From: Ilumatobacteraceae bacterium
Lineage (GTDB): Bacteria; Actinomycetota; Acidimicrobiia; Acidimicrobiales; Ilumatobacteraceae
Reading direction: 5' to 3'
DNA length: 35,422 nucleotides
Assembly (NCBI GenBank): GCA_021299715.1
Contig: JAJTEL010000012.1
Coordinates: forward strand, 1-35,422
Shown here: positions 1-13,372 of the stretch, one piece after another
How positions within the stretch are numbered: the first letter of the stretch is position 1
Layout: each line of letters starts with the position of its first letter
Notes under the pieces: model-generated
Told to the model about the DNA's origin: nothing
What the model saw: only the letters and a program-made list of their open reading frames with translations
The model's database searches: none
Made by a program: the position numbers and the translations under genes

Positions 1-1
1 T

Positions 2-325
2 GCGGCTACCAGTGGCACACACACGGTGACCACAACTCTCACCAATACGTCGTCTCGCAACGGTGTACAAGTAGTGCAGGTGTACGCACACCTTGTGAAC
101 AGGGAAGGTCTGGCCAGCGACGAACCCCTGCAACGGCTTGTTGGCTTTGCTCGGGTTGAAGTGCCGGCCAATTCATCGGTGAACGCCGTGGTTCATCTTG
201 ATCGCGACGCATACCGCGCCTGGAATATTGAGACGAGCGCATGGACGCAATGGTCGGGAGACATTCAACTGCGTGTGGGAACAAGTTCACGACACGTTGT
301 GCACACGTTGCTGCTGTCGCTGTAA
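2..325 (+). CDS. GH3 beta-glucosidase, C-terminal fragment (Fn3-like domain)
   Basis: The reading frame is open from base 2, so this is the 3' end of a longer gene that starts outside the window. The roughly 107 visible residues match the fibronectin-III-like domain that closes family GH3 beta-glucosidases: a TLTNTS strand, then VVQVYAH, then LVGFARVEVPANSS, with the hydrophobic/charged rhythm of that domain. The catalytic domain is not visible, so substrate cannot be judged. GH3 enzymes release terminal glucose or xylose from oligosaccharides, which fits the sugar-degrading genes that follow. The stop codon abuts the stop of the convergent aldehyde dehydrogenase with no spacer. The internal GTG at 26 is not a real start. 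Confidence 0.85.
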   Translation, partial: AATSGTHTVTTTLTNTSSRNGVQVVQVYAHLVNREGLASDEPLQRLVGFARVEVPANSSVNAVVHLDRDAYRAWNIETSAWTQWSGDIQLRVGTSSRHVVHTLLLSL

Positions 326-1717
326 CTAACCGTGCTTCAAGTGAAAACTCTTGGGGCGCACATAGGGCGAAAACCCAAGCGAACTCAGGGCAATTCCTGA
401 TCCCGTGTCTTTCACGCCTGTCCACACAAGTGCAGGGTCTACATAATCACATCGATTCATAAACACAGTTCCCGTTTGTAAGTGGTTGCCAATGCGTTCT
501 GCTGCGGTGATGTCTTGTGTCCATACCGAACAGGTCAGACCAAACGGTGAATCGTTCATGAGGGCGATTGCTTCGTCGTCGCTAGATACCGGCATGATGC
601 CAATGACCGGACCAAACGATTCGTCTCGCATCACGCTCATAGAGTGATTCACGTCGACCAAGACTGTCGGGCCCATATAGGGAGAGTTGTCGGCACTGGC
701 CGCAAAGTGGGATTCGTTCACTAGTGCTGTCGCGCCCGACGCAAGTGCTGCAGTTACTTGCCCACGAACAAACTGCGCTGCTGCGGTATTCACCATGGGG
801 CCAATAGTGGTGGTGGCATCCAACGGGTTGCCAAGAACATACTGGCGGGTGAGGTCAACAAAGCCATCTACAAAATCTCCGTAGATGGATTGGTGAACGT
901 AGATGCGTTCAATTCCGCAGCATGATTGTCCGCTGTTGAAGAATGCACCATCAACGTTTTCTGCAATGGCCAATTCCAAGTTGCTATCGGCGCGCACGTA
1001 CGACGGATCTTTGCCGCCTAGTTCGGTTCCTACTCCAATAAATCGTCCAGCGGCAGCGCGTTCCATAGCGGCACCACCGTTAACGCTTCCGGTGAACACC
1101 ACGAAGTTGATACGTGAATCACCAATCATCTTTTCAACATGTGAGTGACTGGCGTGAATGTGCTGGAAGACTCCAGATGGAAATCCCACTGCTTCGCATG
1201 CTTGGCTGAATCGTTCCGCACACAGCAACGTCTGTGATGCGTGCTTCATGATGACGGTGTTTCCCGCAAGCAATGCTGGAACAAGTGAGTTAATGGCTGT
1301 GAGATATGGGTAATTCCATGGTGCAACAATCAACACTGTTCCCACTGGTTCACGGCGAATGAACTTGGTGAAACCGTCTGTCTGTGGAACCGCAAGGTCT
1401 GCAAGATTCTCGGAAGCAATGCTCATCATGTGGCGTGCACGTTCTTGTGCCCCACGCAGAATCTCATTTGGTGTGTAGCGAATAGGTCGACCCATTTGCA
1501 GAGTGATGTCACGTGCAATGTCGTTCACATGTGTCTCTAGCCAGGCAACCATTGCTTCACACAAAGCGCTGCGTTCTGCAAGAGGCATGTTTCGCCATTG
1601 CTGTTGTGCGGCAGCCGCCTGTGACAACACACGTTCTATGTGTGCATCGTTGGCAAGTTCACGCTCTGCAACAACAGAGCCATCTATGGGGGAGATAATG
1701 GTGTGTACGGCTGTCAC
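326..1717 (-). CDS. NAD(P)-dependent aldehyde dehydrogenase
   Basis: A 463-aa member of the ALDH superfamily, oxidising an aldehyde to a carboxylate with NAD(P). Visible signatures, numbered from the chosen start: catalytic Asn135 in APWNYPY, the Rossmann FTGSVNGG loop, general base Glu232 in GTELGGKDP and nucleophile Cys266 in NSGQSCCG. The GTG at 1717 was chosen because it lies just beyond the stop of the upstream saccharopine-dehydrogenase-like gene and sits right before the conserved N-terminal strand. An ATG at 1816 would add 33 unconserved residues inside that gene. The 26-bp spacing implies one transcript. With that neighbour, the likeliest substrate is alpha-aminoadipate semialdehyde (inference), but generic ALDH specificity cannot be read from sequence. 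Confidence 0.88.
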   Translation of the reverse strand: MTAVHTIISPIDGSVVAERELANDAHIERVLSQAAAAQQQWRNMPLAERSALCEAMVAWLETHVNDIARDITLQMGRPIRYTPNEILRGAQERARHMMSIASENLADLAVPQTDGFTKFIRREPVGTVLIVAPWNYPYLTAINSLVPALLAGNTVIMKHASQTLLCAERFSQACEAVGFPSGVFQHIHASHSHVEKMIGDSRINFVVFTGSVNGGAAMERAAAGRFIGVGTELGGKDPSYVRADSNLELAIAENVDGAFFNSGQSCCGIERIYVHQSIYGDFVDGFVDLTRQYVLGNPLDATTTIGPMVNTAAAQFVRGQVTAALASGATALVNESHFAASADNSPYMGPTVLVDVNHSMSVMRDESFGPVIGIMPVSSDDEAIALMNDSPFGLTCSVWTQDITAAERIGNHLQTGTVFMNRCDYVDPALVWTGVKDTGSGIALSSLGFSPYVRPKSFHLKHG

Positions 1718-1743
1718 GACGTAACAGTCTGCTACGCAAACTG

Positions 1744-3030
1744 TTACGCGGGCACTATGGCGCGACGCACAGGGCGGTCCCAGCCTGGTTGGCCAGTGGG
1801 TTTGGGGCTTGGCCACAAGCCAGGTCCCATTTCCAAAATGCCGTGGTGCGTGGAGTAATCACCCATGAGGTTCAAGAACGGCACAGCATCGAATTGCTCT
1901 GGGCCGAGAACGCCAGTGCCTTTCCATGATCCATTCGCTAAGAGCTCAAGTGCAATAACTGGGCACACTGCTGTTTGCCACAACACCGCTTGTGAACCCC
2001 ACTCACGCATTGTGGTCTCGTTGTCGGCAACGTGGTACAGATACACCTCGCGTGGTTTGCCATCGGCAATACCGCGCACCCATGTACCCGCACACGTTTT
2101 ACCGTGCATGAGGTGACCCAATTTTGCGGGGTTAGGAAGTACTGCAGCAAGAACATCTCGCGGCGCAACGGCAACGTCACCCACACGAATTTTCTCGGTG
2201 CTGTCCAAGCCGAGGTAGGCGAAAGTTTTCAGCCAGTCGATGAATTCGGCACCAAGTCCGTACTTGAACGTGACGCGTTGGCAGTCGACACCGCGCGGAA
2301 TAAGAAGAACTTCCTCGTGCTCTACGTTCACACATTCCACGGGGCCAATGCCGGCGGGGAAGTGGAACACTTCGGGTTCACTGAAACAGTCGGTGGTGTA
2401 CAAGCCGCGTTCTTTTTCCCACACAATTGGCGGGTTTAAGCATTCTTCAATTGTTGTCCAAATGGAGAATGTCGGTGCAAAGTCGAAACCGTCAATAGAC
2501 AGGTTTGATCCGTCACGTACGCCAATTTCGTGCACTTCATCGAAGATGTGATCTGCCGCGTAACGCGCGAACACATCGCTGAGGCCTGGTTCCACACCCA
2601 TTCCAACAAGTGCCAAAATTCCACGTTCTTTCCACGTGTCGTGTGCATTGAGTTGGTCTTCACCAAGTGGTGTCCCTACGTGGTTGTACGGGTCTGTGGG
2701 GTGAGGCGTGCTGAGGTTCATCGCCATGTCCATGTAACTGCACTTGGCTTGGTAGCACGCTTCAAAGATTGCTTCGTTAAAGCGCGGATCGCACGCGTTC
2801 ACCACAACATCGGCTTTTGTTTTTTCAATGAGAGCAACAAGTTGCTTTACATTGCCAGCATCTACAACTTCTGCGGAGAACTTTCCGGGGTCGTCCAACT
2901 CGGCGATGGCTTGTTCAGCACGCTCCCGAGAAATGTCGGCCAACACAAAGGAGTCGAAAAAACTCCTCGTTTCGGCAATAGAGGCCATTGAGGCCCCAAC
3001 TCCACCAGCTCCTACGACGAGGATTTTCAT
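1744..3030 (-). CDS. Saccharopine dehydrogenase-like oxidoreductase
   Basis: A 428-aa soluble protein opening with an N-terminal Rossmann fold (MKILVVGAGGVGAS) followed by the VVNACDPRFNEAIFEAC segment typical of the saccharopine dehydrogenase (Lys9/LYSDH) family. The C-terminal half carries the substrate domain (GVEPGLSDVFARYAAD onward). Family members cleave saccharopine to glutamate plus alpha-aminoadipate semialdehyde, or act on carboxynorspermidine-type substrates. The ATG at 3030 begins exactly at the nucleotide-binding strand; a GTG at 3051 would add seven residues. It is followed after 26 bp by an aldehyde dehydrogenase, the pairing expected for lysine catabolism through saccharopine. 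No lysine-ketoglutarate reductase gene is in the window, so the pathway assignment is inference. Confidence 0.82.
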   Translation of the reverse strand: MKILVVGAGGVGASMASIAETRSFFDSFVLADISRERAEQAIAELDDPGKFSAEVVDAGNVKQLVALIEKTKADVVVNACDPRFNEAIFEACYQAKCSYMDMAMNLSTPHPTDPYNHVGTPLGEDQLNAHDTWKERGILALVGMGVEPGLSDVFARYAADHIFDEVHEIGVRDGSNLSIDGFDFAPTFSIWTTIEECLNPPIVWEKERGLYTTDCFSEPEVFHFPAGIGPVECVNVEHEEVLLIPRGVDCQRVTFKYGLGAEFIDWLKTFAYLGLDSTEKIRVGDVAVAPRDVLAAVLPNPAKLGHLMHGKTCAGTWVRGIADGKPREVYLYHVADNETTMREWGSQAVLWQTAVCPVIALELLANGSWKGTGVLGPEQFDAVPFLNLMGDYSTHHGILEMGPGLWPSPKPTGQPGWDRPVRRAIVPA

Positions 3031-3089
3031 TGTTCTCACGGCTCCGGACACGCGTACGTGTCAATTTGGTTACTTATTGTCAGGTTATC

Positions 3090-7542
<4,453 letters not shown>

Positions 7543-7546
<4 letters not shown>

Positions 7547-8397
7547 AGTTCAAGTGCCTCACGAAGTGTGGCGGCAATGTCGGACGGATTCACCGGGTTG
7601 AAGTATTCGCCGGTTGCAACTTCTACACCCGCTATGTAACGCGGCAAGTTCGTTGCGCGCCACGGGGACACAATTTCCATATTCAGCCATGCATCGGGCC
7701 AATCGCTTGCCGCTCGTGGGGCCTGATTCCACCACATCATGTACGGCGGTGGTGCGTCGAACGCGTGGCGAAGTGCAGAGAATGTGTGGCGAAGTACGAC
7801 ACCTAATGACGCACATTGATCATCGGTTAACGATGGCAAGTCAGCGATGCGTTGTTCGGGAGCAACTCGAAGCGAAACCGGGTACACAGAGGCGTATTCG
7901 GTCCACACTCGCCATCCGTCCATCTCTAACACGAGACGATCGCCGGGGTTGTCATCTGGTTGCCACTGCGCACGCAACTGTTGTGCTGGGCGTTCAGGAA
8001 CGTTCGGAAACGCGTAGATCTGTCCGTGTGGATGGGGAATGGTTGCACCAATTTCTGCTCCACAATTTTCAAAGATGACAACGTGCTCGCCGTGTGGCAA
8101 TTTACGAAGTTCCACAGTTCTTTCTGCCCACAGATGAACAAGTTCATGCATATTGCGCAAACTTAAAGTGGCAAGAGATTCGTTGTGCTCTGGTGAATAC
8201 AGCACTACTTCGCAATAGCCCTCGTCTAACGAAGGCCACCTATTGGGAAAACTACGAACTGTGTAGGGCTCGGGTGCTTCTAGTCCACCAACACAGAATG
8301 GGCAATCAGACGATGGCAAGTTTGGTCTGTTTTGTCGTTGCGTCACAATGTGCACCACCGTTCCGGTGTGCGGATCTATGCGTACTTCGTGTGTCAT
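7543..8397 (-). CDS. galT: Galactose-1-phosphate uridylyltransferase (short form)
   Basis: A 284-aa HIT-superfamily enzyme that transfers UMP from UDP-glucose to galactose-1-phosphate. Visible are the zinc-site pair Cys32/Cys35 (CPFC), FPNRWPSL, His71 in SPEHNES and the active-site HPHGQ with catalytic His124. It is about 60 residues shorter than E. coli GalT, with a shortened N-terminus and a compact C-terminal HIT repeat, but every recognised catalytic element is kept. Its ATG overlaps the alpha-galactosidase stop by 4 nt (ATGA) and its stop overlaps galK. UDP-galactose 4-epimerase (galE), needed to close the cycle, is not in the window. Confidence 0.93.
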
Positions 8398-10526
8398 GGG
8401 TGCACCACGCGTTCAAGTCGAATAAGGAATGACGACTCTGGCAACAGCGACGGCATGGGTAATCCGACATGACCCAACACGCGCGCATCAAGCGTGGTGC
8501 TGTCGTTGTGAACCCACTGTGGAAGCTGGCGGTGTAATGCCCAGCGCGGAGGACCCAGATGAACGACAGAGACGCGGTAGTGAACCGCACCATCAACGGG
8601 AAGCCGAAGCGGTGCTGAATGATTACTAGGTCCACTGCGCAGTCTGCTGACACAGAACAGTCCTTCGTTTCCGTCATCGGAGAGAACACCACGAATATCG
8701 ATGGTGTCGTCGGGGTGGTTAACTCGTATGAAGTGACCCGAATGAAGGAAATTTCTGTGTTCTTTATAGAACTGAATTGCGTCGCGAAGACCGTCACGTT
8801 CTTTGTCGGTCAAGGTGAGCAGGTTCCATTCCACTCCCAGCCATCCGAAAAGTGCGGTTGTTGCACGAAATGACAGTGCATGCTTGCGTCCCGTGGTGTG
8901 GCACGTAGGCGAACCGATGTGGCTTCCCAGCATTTCGGGCGGGATGAATGTGGTGAGCCCCTTTTGAATTTCCAATCGATCGAGTGCATCAATGGAGTCA
9001 CTGGCCCAGAAACGCTTCACGTACTTGGCAACGCCCATGTCGATACGGCCGCCGCCAGACGCACACGATTCAAACTGAACCTTGGGGTGGGCCGCTGTGA
9101 GTCGTTCAAGTAGTTCATAGAAACCTGCTGTCTGTGCGTGCGAGGCACCGCCTATGAGGGGTCTGTTGTGGTCCCACTTCACATAGGCAATGTTGTTTTG
9201 GCTGAGCAGGGTGTTGATTTTGTCGAACAGATACTCGCGAACATCGGCGCGCGAAAGATTGAGAACTAACTGATTGCGGCCCAACAATGGGTTCACAAGG
9301 GTTCCATCAAGTGCCCATTCAGGGTGCGCGCGATACAGATCGCTATTGGGGTTCACCATCTCTGGTTCAAACCACAGTCCGAAGTCCATTCCTAACGACG
9401 TGACATGAGAGATGAGTGGTGACAAACCGTCTGGCCACACCGTTGCATCGACCCACCAATCGCCTAAGCCGGCAGTGTCATCGCGTCGACCGTGAAACCA
9501 GCCGTCGTCCAACACAAATCGCTCCACACCAACATCGGCCGCAGCAGTGGCGAGATCTTTCAATGTGTCGAGATTGTGCTTGAAGTACACGGCCTCCCAT
9601 GTGTTGAGAACAACGGGTCGCTTGTTTGTGTGCGCAAGTGATCGAACATGACGGTGGAAGTTCTGTGAAGCGCCAGATAGACCAGCGGTAGAGAACGACG
9701 CAACCACATCGGGCACGGAGTATGACTCTGCGGGTTCTAGAACTAGTTCGTTTGGTTGAAGCAGTTCCCCAACGTGGATGGTCTTCAGTGTTTCCGTGAT
9801 GCCGTCACACTGAATACGGAAGTTGCCACTCCATGCAAGGTGAACTCCCCATACATCACCACGCTGTTCTGTGAAACCAGGAGTACCTGCAAATACCACT
9901 CCAAGTTGCTCGTGCGATGTGCGCCCCGTGCGATTTTCAATACTGACCTTTGATCGCTCCCACGGCGTGCGTTGTTGTACTGCTTCCATTGCGTGACGAC
10001 CACCAAGAGTGAGTACTACGCCTGCATGGGAACCAACAGGAATACACAGTGACGCCGCATTGATGGTGAGTGGCGTATCGCCAGTATTGGTAATTCGCGC
10101 TGATGCAACGAGCGCATTTGACGAGTCGAGTTTGACGATGAGATCAATGGAAACTCCATGCTGCTCGTCATGCAGTGCAAAAGAAGATGCGTTATTGACC
10201 ATCGCTGGAGCGCTTGACGCTTTCAGTGTGTGGTGCGCGAACGAAAAGGAACAGGTCAGATTCAGTGGAAGGTTCTTTCCATGACGACTGGCCTCTAGAC
10301 CTGGCAGACCTGTCCAGCCCTGTGACGGTAGGGGGAACACACCGGGCACAACTTCGGTGTCGAGCCCGCCCCCCATGACGCCCCGCGAGAGAACTGATGC
10401 GTCGATGTGTACGTCGCCAAGTGAGACGCCGAAGTACGCGATGTAGAGAACACCATCACGGGTTGCAAACACCACACTGGTGTCGTTATTGAAGAGGTGG
10501 TCAACCACCTGAATGTCCCCGCTCAT
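8394..10526 (-). CDS. Alpha-galactosidase, GH36
   Basis: A 710-aa GH36 enzyme, the normal length for the family, releasing alpha-linked galactose from melibiose, raffinose or galactosylglycerol-like substrates. The N-terminal beta-supersandwich (about 1-300) precedes a TIM barrel with NTWEAVYFKHN, FVLDDGWFHGRRDD, FGLWFEPEMVNP and YVKWDHNRP (nucleophile Asp452). ESCASGGGRID and WASDSIDALDR (acid/base Asp510) follow. No signal peptide, so it acts in the cytoplasm on imported sugar. It heads a coupled set with galT and galK (4-nt overlaps). It begins 25 bp after the stop of the sulfite reductase gene on the same strand, so readthrough from the siroheme operon is possible. Confidence 0.94.
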   Translation of the reverse strand: MSGDIQVVDHLFNNDTSVVFATRDGVLYIAYFGVSLGDVHIDASVLSRGVMGGGLDTEVVPGVFPLPSQGWTGLPGLEASRHGKNLPLNLTCSFSFAHHTLKASSAPAMVNNASSFALHDEQHGVSIDLIVKLDSSNALVASARITNTGDTPLTINAASLCIPVGSHAGVVLTLGGRHAMEAVQQRTPWERSKVSIENRTGRTSHEQLGVVFAGTPGFTEQRGDVWGVHLAWSGNFRIQCDGITETLKTIHVGELLQPNELVLEPAESYSVPDVVASFSTAGLSGASQNFHRHVRSLAHTNKRPVVLNTWEAVYFKHNLDTLKDLATAAADVGVERFVLDDGWFHGRRDDTAGLGDWWVDATVWPDGLSPLISHVTSLGMDFGLWFEPEMVNPNSDLYRAHPEWALDGTLVNPLLGRNQLVLNLSRADVREYLFDKINTLLSQNNIAYVKWDHNRPLIGGASHAQTAGFYELLERLTAAHPKVQFESCASGGGRIDMGVAKYVKRFWASDSIDALDRLEIQKGLTTFIPPEMLGSHIGSPTCHTTGRKHALSFRATTALFGWLGVEWNLLTLTDKERDGLRDAIQFYKEHRNFLHSGHFIRVNHPDDTIDIRGVLSDDGNEGLFCVSRLRSGPSNHSAPLRLPVDGAVHYRVSVVHLGPPRWALHRQLPQWVHNDSTTLDARVLGHVGLPMPSLLPESSFLIRLERVVHP

Positions 10527-10551
10527 GCGGTTTCATTCTGCCAGCCGTGGC

Positions 10552-12369
10552 TTAGACGGCACACTCCGAGTCGCCAACTTCGCCAGTGAATGGTCCTGTT
10601 TCGCCGTAATCCACGAAGAAATCGGGAGCTGCGTCTGGCTCGGGGATGTTGTCCAAGTCGCGAAGCCCTTCAGCAACTGCAACGGCACCACCAGAGCGGG
10701 CCAGCCATCCCTGGAAGGTTTCCCCAGCGGAACGCTCTTCTGCGAAACGACGAATAACGCGTGCTGCGCCTTCGGGCGCGTTCTTTGCGGGAAGACGAAG
10801 TGCCTTTTCACCAAAGTGAATTTGCTCTTCACCCACATAGCCACCCAACAACATTTGGTAGCCGGGCAGTGACTTACCGTGTGCACGACGCTCGGCTCCG
10901 AAGAACCCAATATCGCTGGCGTGGTGCTGACCGCAACTGTTGGTGCAACCAGAGATATTGATGCGTACTCCGCCCACTTCAGCCAAGCCTTCTTCTTCAA
11001 GCTTTTCGCCGATTGCGTTTGCGAGTCCACGAGATTGCGTCACAGCAATGTTGCAAGTGTCGGCACCGGGGCAGGCAACAACGTCACGTGCAAGTTCTGC
11101 ACCAGGTTGTGCCATACCAATCTCGCTCAACATGTCGTACAGCTCTCGCATTTGCTCTGGCTGCAAGCCGCGGAACACAACGTTCTGGCGGTTGCTTAAG
11201 CGAACATCGCTTTGGAAGTGACGTTGAATGCGCGCAAGTCCACGGAATTGATCTGCAGTGATGTCACCCAGGGCCGCATATGCAACGGCTGACACTGTTC
11301 CGTTTGCGACACCGCGAATGACGCTTGCGTTTTCCCAACGGCGGAACGGATCGCTAGACGACAATTCAACGCGTACGCCTTGGCCAACTTGTGTGACTTC
11401 GCCAGAGGTGGCTTTGCCGGCTGCCGCGTCTCCCGCTGCAATCACTTCAGGTGGAATGCCACCGGGCCAAGTGCTGGAGGCGGGGAGTGTGTGGCGAATC
11501 TTGATAACGCGACGACGCACTTCGTCGATTCCCAACTGGTCAACAACCCACTTCAAACGTGCACGCAACTTGTTGTCGCGGTTTCCTGTTTGGTCAAACA
11601 CACGAAGCACCGCTTCGATGGTGGGCAACAAGTCTTCGCGAGAGGTGAACTCTTCAAGGGCGAGAGCGGGGTGTGGTGTTGCACCCAATCCGCCCGCGAT
11701 ATACACGCGGAAACCGGGCTCGATAGAACCGTCTTCGTGTTCGCGCACGGTGGCAACAACGCCAACGTCGTTGAACATTGCTTGACCACAGTCTGTGGAG
11801 CAACCAGAGAAGTTCACTTTGAACTTTCGTGGCAAACGTTGACCCAATGGGTTACGAACGAAATGACGGAACACTGCGTCGGCCCACGGAGTGACGTCGA
11901 TTTTTTCGTATGGGCAGGCACCTGCAAGGTGGCATGCCATAACGTTGCGCACGGTGTCACCACATGCTTCACGCGAGGTGAGACCAACATCGGCGAGTCG
12001 ACGCAATAAATCGGGGATGCGCTGCAACTGCACAAAGTGGAACTGAATGTTCTGACGTGTGGTGATGTGACCCCATCCGCGAGAGAACTCCACCGCGAGG
12101 TCAGCCATAACGTCGAATTGCTCTGGAGTGATGGAGCCGGCCGGCAACTTAAGGCGCACCATTTGGTTTGTTCCACCTTGGCGCTGACCGTAGATGCCGT
12201 TGTTCAATCGCATGACGCGGAAAACATCTTCGGAGATCTCGCCATTCAGGTATTGCTTGATGGCAACGTCAAAGCGTTGAATATCGCGCATCTGCTCTTC
12301 ATAAAGATCGCGCGGGAATGGTGCAGGTGCAATGGATGGATTCGTTCGCACAGTAGGTGTGGTGCTCAT
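10552..12369 (-). CDS. Siroheme/[4Fe-4S] sulfite (nitrite) reductase, SirA type
   Basis: A 605-aa assimilatory reductase performing the six-electron reduction of sulfite to sulfide (or nitrite to ammonia), usually from ferredoxin. Two ferredoxin-like/siroheme domain pairs are visible. The cluster and siroheme cysteines are Cys433 and Cys439 (ACPGADTCN) plus Cys475 and Cys479 (SGCTNSCGQ). Tyr60 in NNGIYGQ and Cys152 in GACPYE are 92 residues apart, the same spacing as the Tyr69-Cys161 crosslink of Mycobacterium tuberculosis NirA/SirA. That favours sulfite as substrate (inference). It follows the two siroheme-making enzymes and the 88-aa gene, overlapping the latter by 4 nt (ATGA). No ferredoxin or cysH gene is adjacent in the window. 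Confidence 0.92.
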   Translation of the reverse strand: MSTTPTVRTNPSIAPAPFPRDLYEEQMRDIQRFDVAIKQYLNGEISEDVFRVMRLNNGIYGQRQGGTNQMVRLKLPAGSITPEQFDVMADLAVEFSRGWGHITTRQNIQFHFVQLQRIPDLLRRLADVGLTSREACGDTVRNVMACHLAGACPYEKIDVTPWADAVFRHFVRNPLGQRLPRKFKVNFSGCSTDCGQAMFNDVGVVATVREHEDGSIEPGFRVYIAGGLGATPHPALALEEFTSREDLLPTIEAVLRVFDQTGNRDNKLRARLKWVVDQLGIDEVRRRVIKIRHTLPASSTWPGGIPPEVIAAGDAAAGKATSGEVTQVGQGVRVELSSSDPFRRWENASVIRGVANGTVSAVAYAALGDITADQFRGLARIQRHFQSDVRLSNRQNVVFRGLQPEQMRELYDMLSEIGMAQPGAELARDVVACPGADTCNIAVTQSRGLANAIGEKLEEEGLAEVGGVRINISGCTNSCGQHHASDIGFFGAERRAHGKSLPGYQMLLGGYVGEEQIHFGEKALRLPAKNAPEGAARVIRRFAEERSAGETFQGWLARSGGAVAVAEGLRDLDNIPEPDAAPDFFVDYGETGPFTGEVGDSECAV

Positions 12370-12632
12370 GATTGTCCTTCTTCTATAGGTTCGCCCACCT
12401 CACGGAGGGCATCTGCGAGTGCGCGACGAAGCCGTCGGGCATTTGTGGGAGAGAGATGTGCAACAAGGCCTTCGCCTGCTTCACCAAGACGCTCAACAGT
12501 GAGTTGCACGCGTGGTTCTGCATCGTCGTAGTCGTCGCTGACGGCAATTGTCCACGAGACGGGCGTTGGGTCGTCAAGACCTTCGGGCATGTCGCCAAGG
12601 TCAATCTGAACAACATCGATAGAACGGCGCAT
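12366..12632 (-). CDS. Unknown 88-aa protein between cobA and sulfite reductase
   Basis: Not a family I recognise. The 88-aa product has a first half with alternating hydrophobic strands (SIDVVQIDL, VSWTIAVSD, RVQLTVERL). A short amphipathic helix follows, rich in arginine and leucine (SPTNARRLRRALADALREVG). It has no cysteine, so an iron-sulfur or heme-ligand role is unlikely. Its ATG shares one base with the cobA stop (TAATG) and its stop overlaps the reductase start by 4 nt (ATGA). It is therefore almost certainly translated, in step with both. By position it could aid siroheme delivery, reductase assembly or regulation, but that is only guilt by association. Confidence 0.8.
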   Translation of the reverse strand: MRRSIDVVQIDLGDMPEGLDDPTPVSWTIAVSDDYDDAEPRVQLTVERLGEAGEGLVAHLSPTNARRLRRALADALREVGEPIEEGQS

Positions 12633-13372
12633 TAGAGACCTGCCACTGACGTTGGTTGGTGTGCACCGCTGATGAACTCATACGCAGCAACTTCGCCCAC
12701 CACGATGGTGCTGGGAGCACGTAGTTGTGCAGCATGAAGCTCGCCGAGGGTGGTGCGCGTGGTGTGTTGTTCTGCGCGAGTGCCCCAACGAATGGCTGCA
12801 ACAGGCGTGGTGGCCGAAAGCCCACCATTCATTAAGCGTTGTGCAATTACTGCACGCTCGGAAACACCCATGAGAATCACAATGGTTCCGCCTACTTTGG
12901 CGAGCGCTTCCCATTCAATATTGGACGACGCGCCAGATTCACGGTGGCCTGTTACAACGGTGAATGCTGGAGAAACATTGCGATGAGTGACGGGAATTCC
13001 GGCTGCTGCTGGAACACCGACAGCACTAGTAATTCCAGGAACAACGGTGAAGTGAATACCTGCATCCATGAGCGCTTGGGCCTCTTCGCCACCACGGCCA
13101 AACACAAACGGATCTCCGCCCTTCAAACGAACAACGTTGAGGTTTTGTGATCCCAAATGAACGAGAAGAGCGTTGATGAGTTCTTGTGGGGTGGGGTTTC
13201 CGGGCTTCTTGCCAACATCAATGAATTCCGCACCAGGTTTTGCTGCATCAAGAATGGATTCGTTCGACAGATAGTCGTGAACAATGACGTCTGCTTCGGC
13301 AATAAGGCGTGCGGCCTTCACCGTGAGAAGTTCGGGGTCGCCCGGCCCTGCGCCAACAAGATGAACTGTCAT
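12632..13372 (-). CDS. cobA: Uroporphyrinogen-III C-methyltransferase
   Basis: A 246-aa SAM-dependent methyltransferase (SUMT) that methylates uroporphyrinogen III at C2 and C7 to give precorrin-2, the branch to siroheme. Hallmarks are the N-terminal VHLVGAGPGDPELLTVKA loop, VVRLKGGDPFVFGRGGEEA, and VPGITSAVGVPAAAGIPVTHR. ATG 13372 is chosen because it starts right at the conserved strand and overlaps the Met8-like gene's stop by 4 nt (ATGA). An upstream in-frame start at 13405 would add 11 residues inside that gene. Together with Met8 it supplies the cofactor of the sulfite reductase downstream. Confidence is high for function; the symbol cobA is used for the single-domain form rather than fused CysG. 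Confidence 0.94.
   Translation of the reverse strand: MTVHLVGAGPGDPELLTVKAARLIAEADVIVHDYLSNESILDAAKPGAEFIDVGKKPGNPTPQELINALLVHLGSQNLNVVRLKGGDPFVFGRGGEEAQALMDAGIHFTVVPGITSAVGVPAAAGIPVTHRNVSPAFTVVTGHRESGASSNIEWEALAKVGGTIVILMGVSERAVIAQRLMNGGLSATTPVAAIRWGTRAEQHTTRTTLGELHAAQLRAPSTIVVGEVAAYEFISGAHQPTSVAGL

Noticed and set aside
11380-12009. Long plus-strand reading frame (209 codons) inside the sulfite reductase
   Set aside because: It is antisense to a fully conserved reductase, its product is Cys/His/Thr-rich with no domain, and it has no ribosome-binding site.
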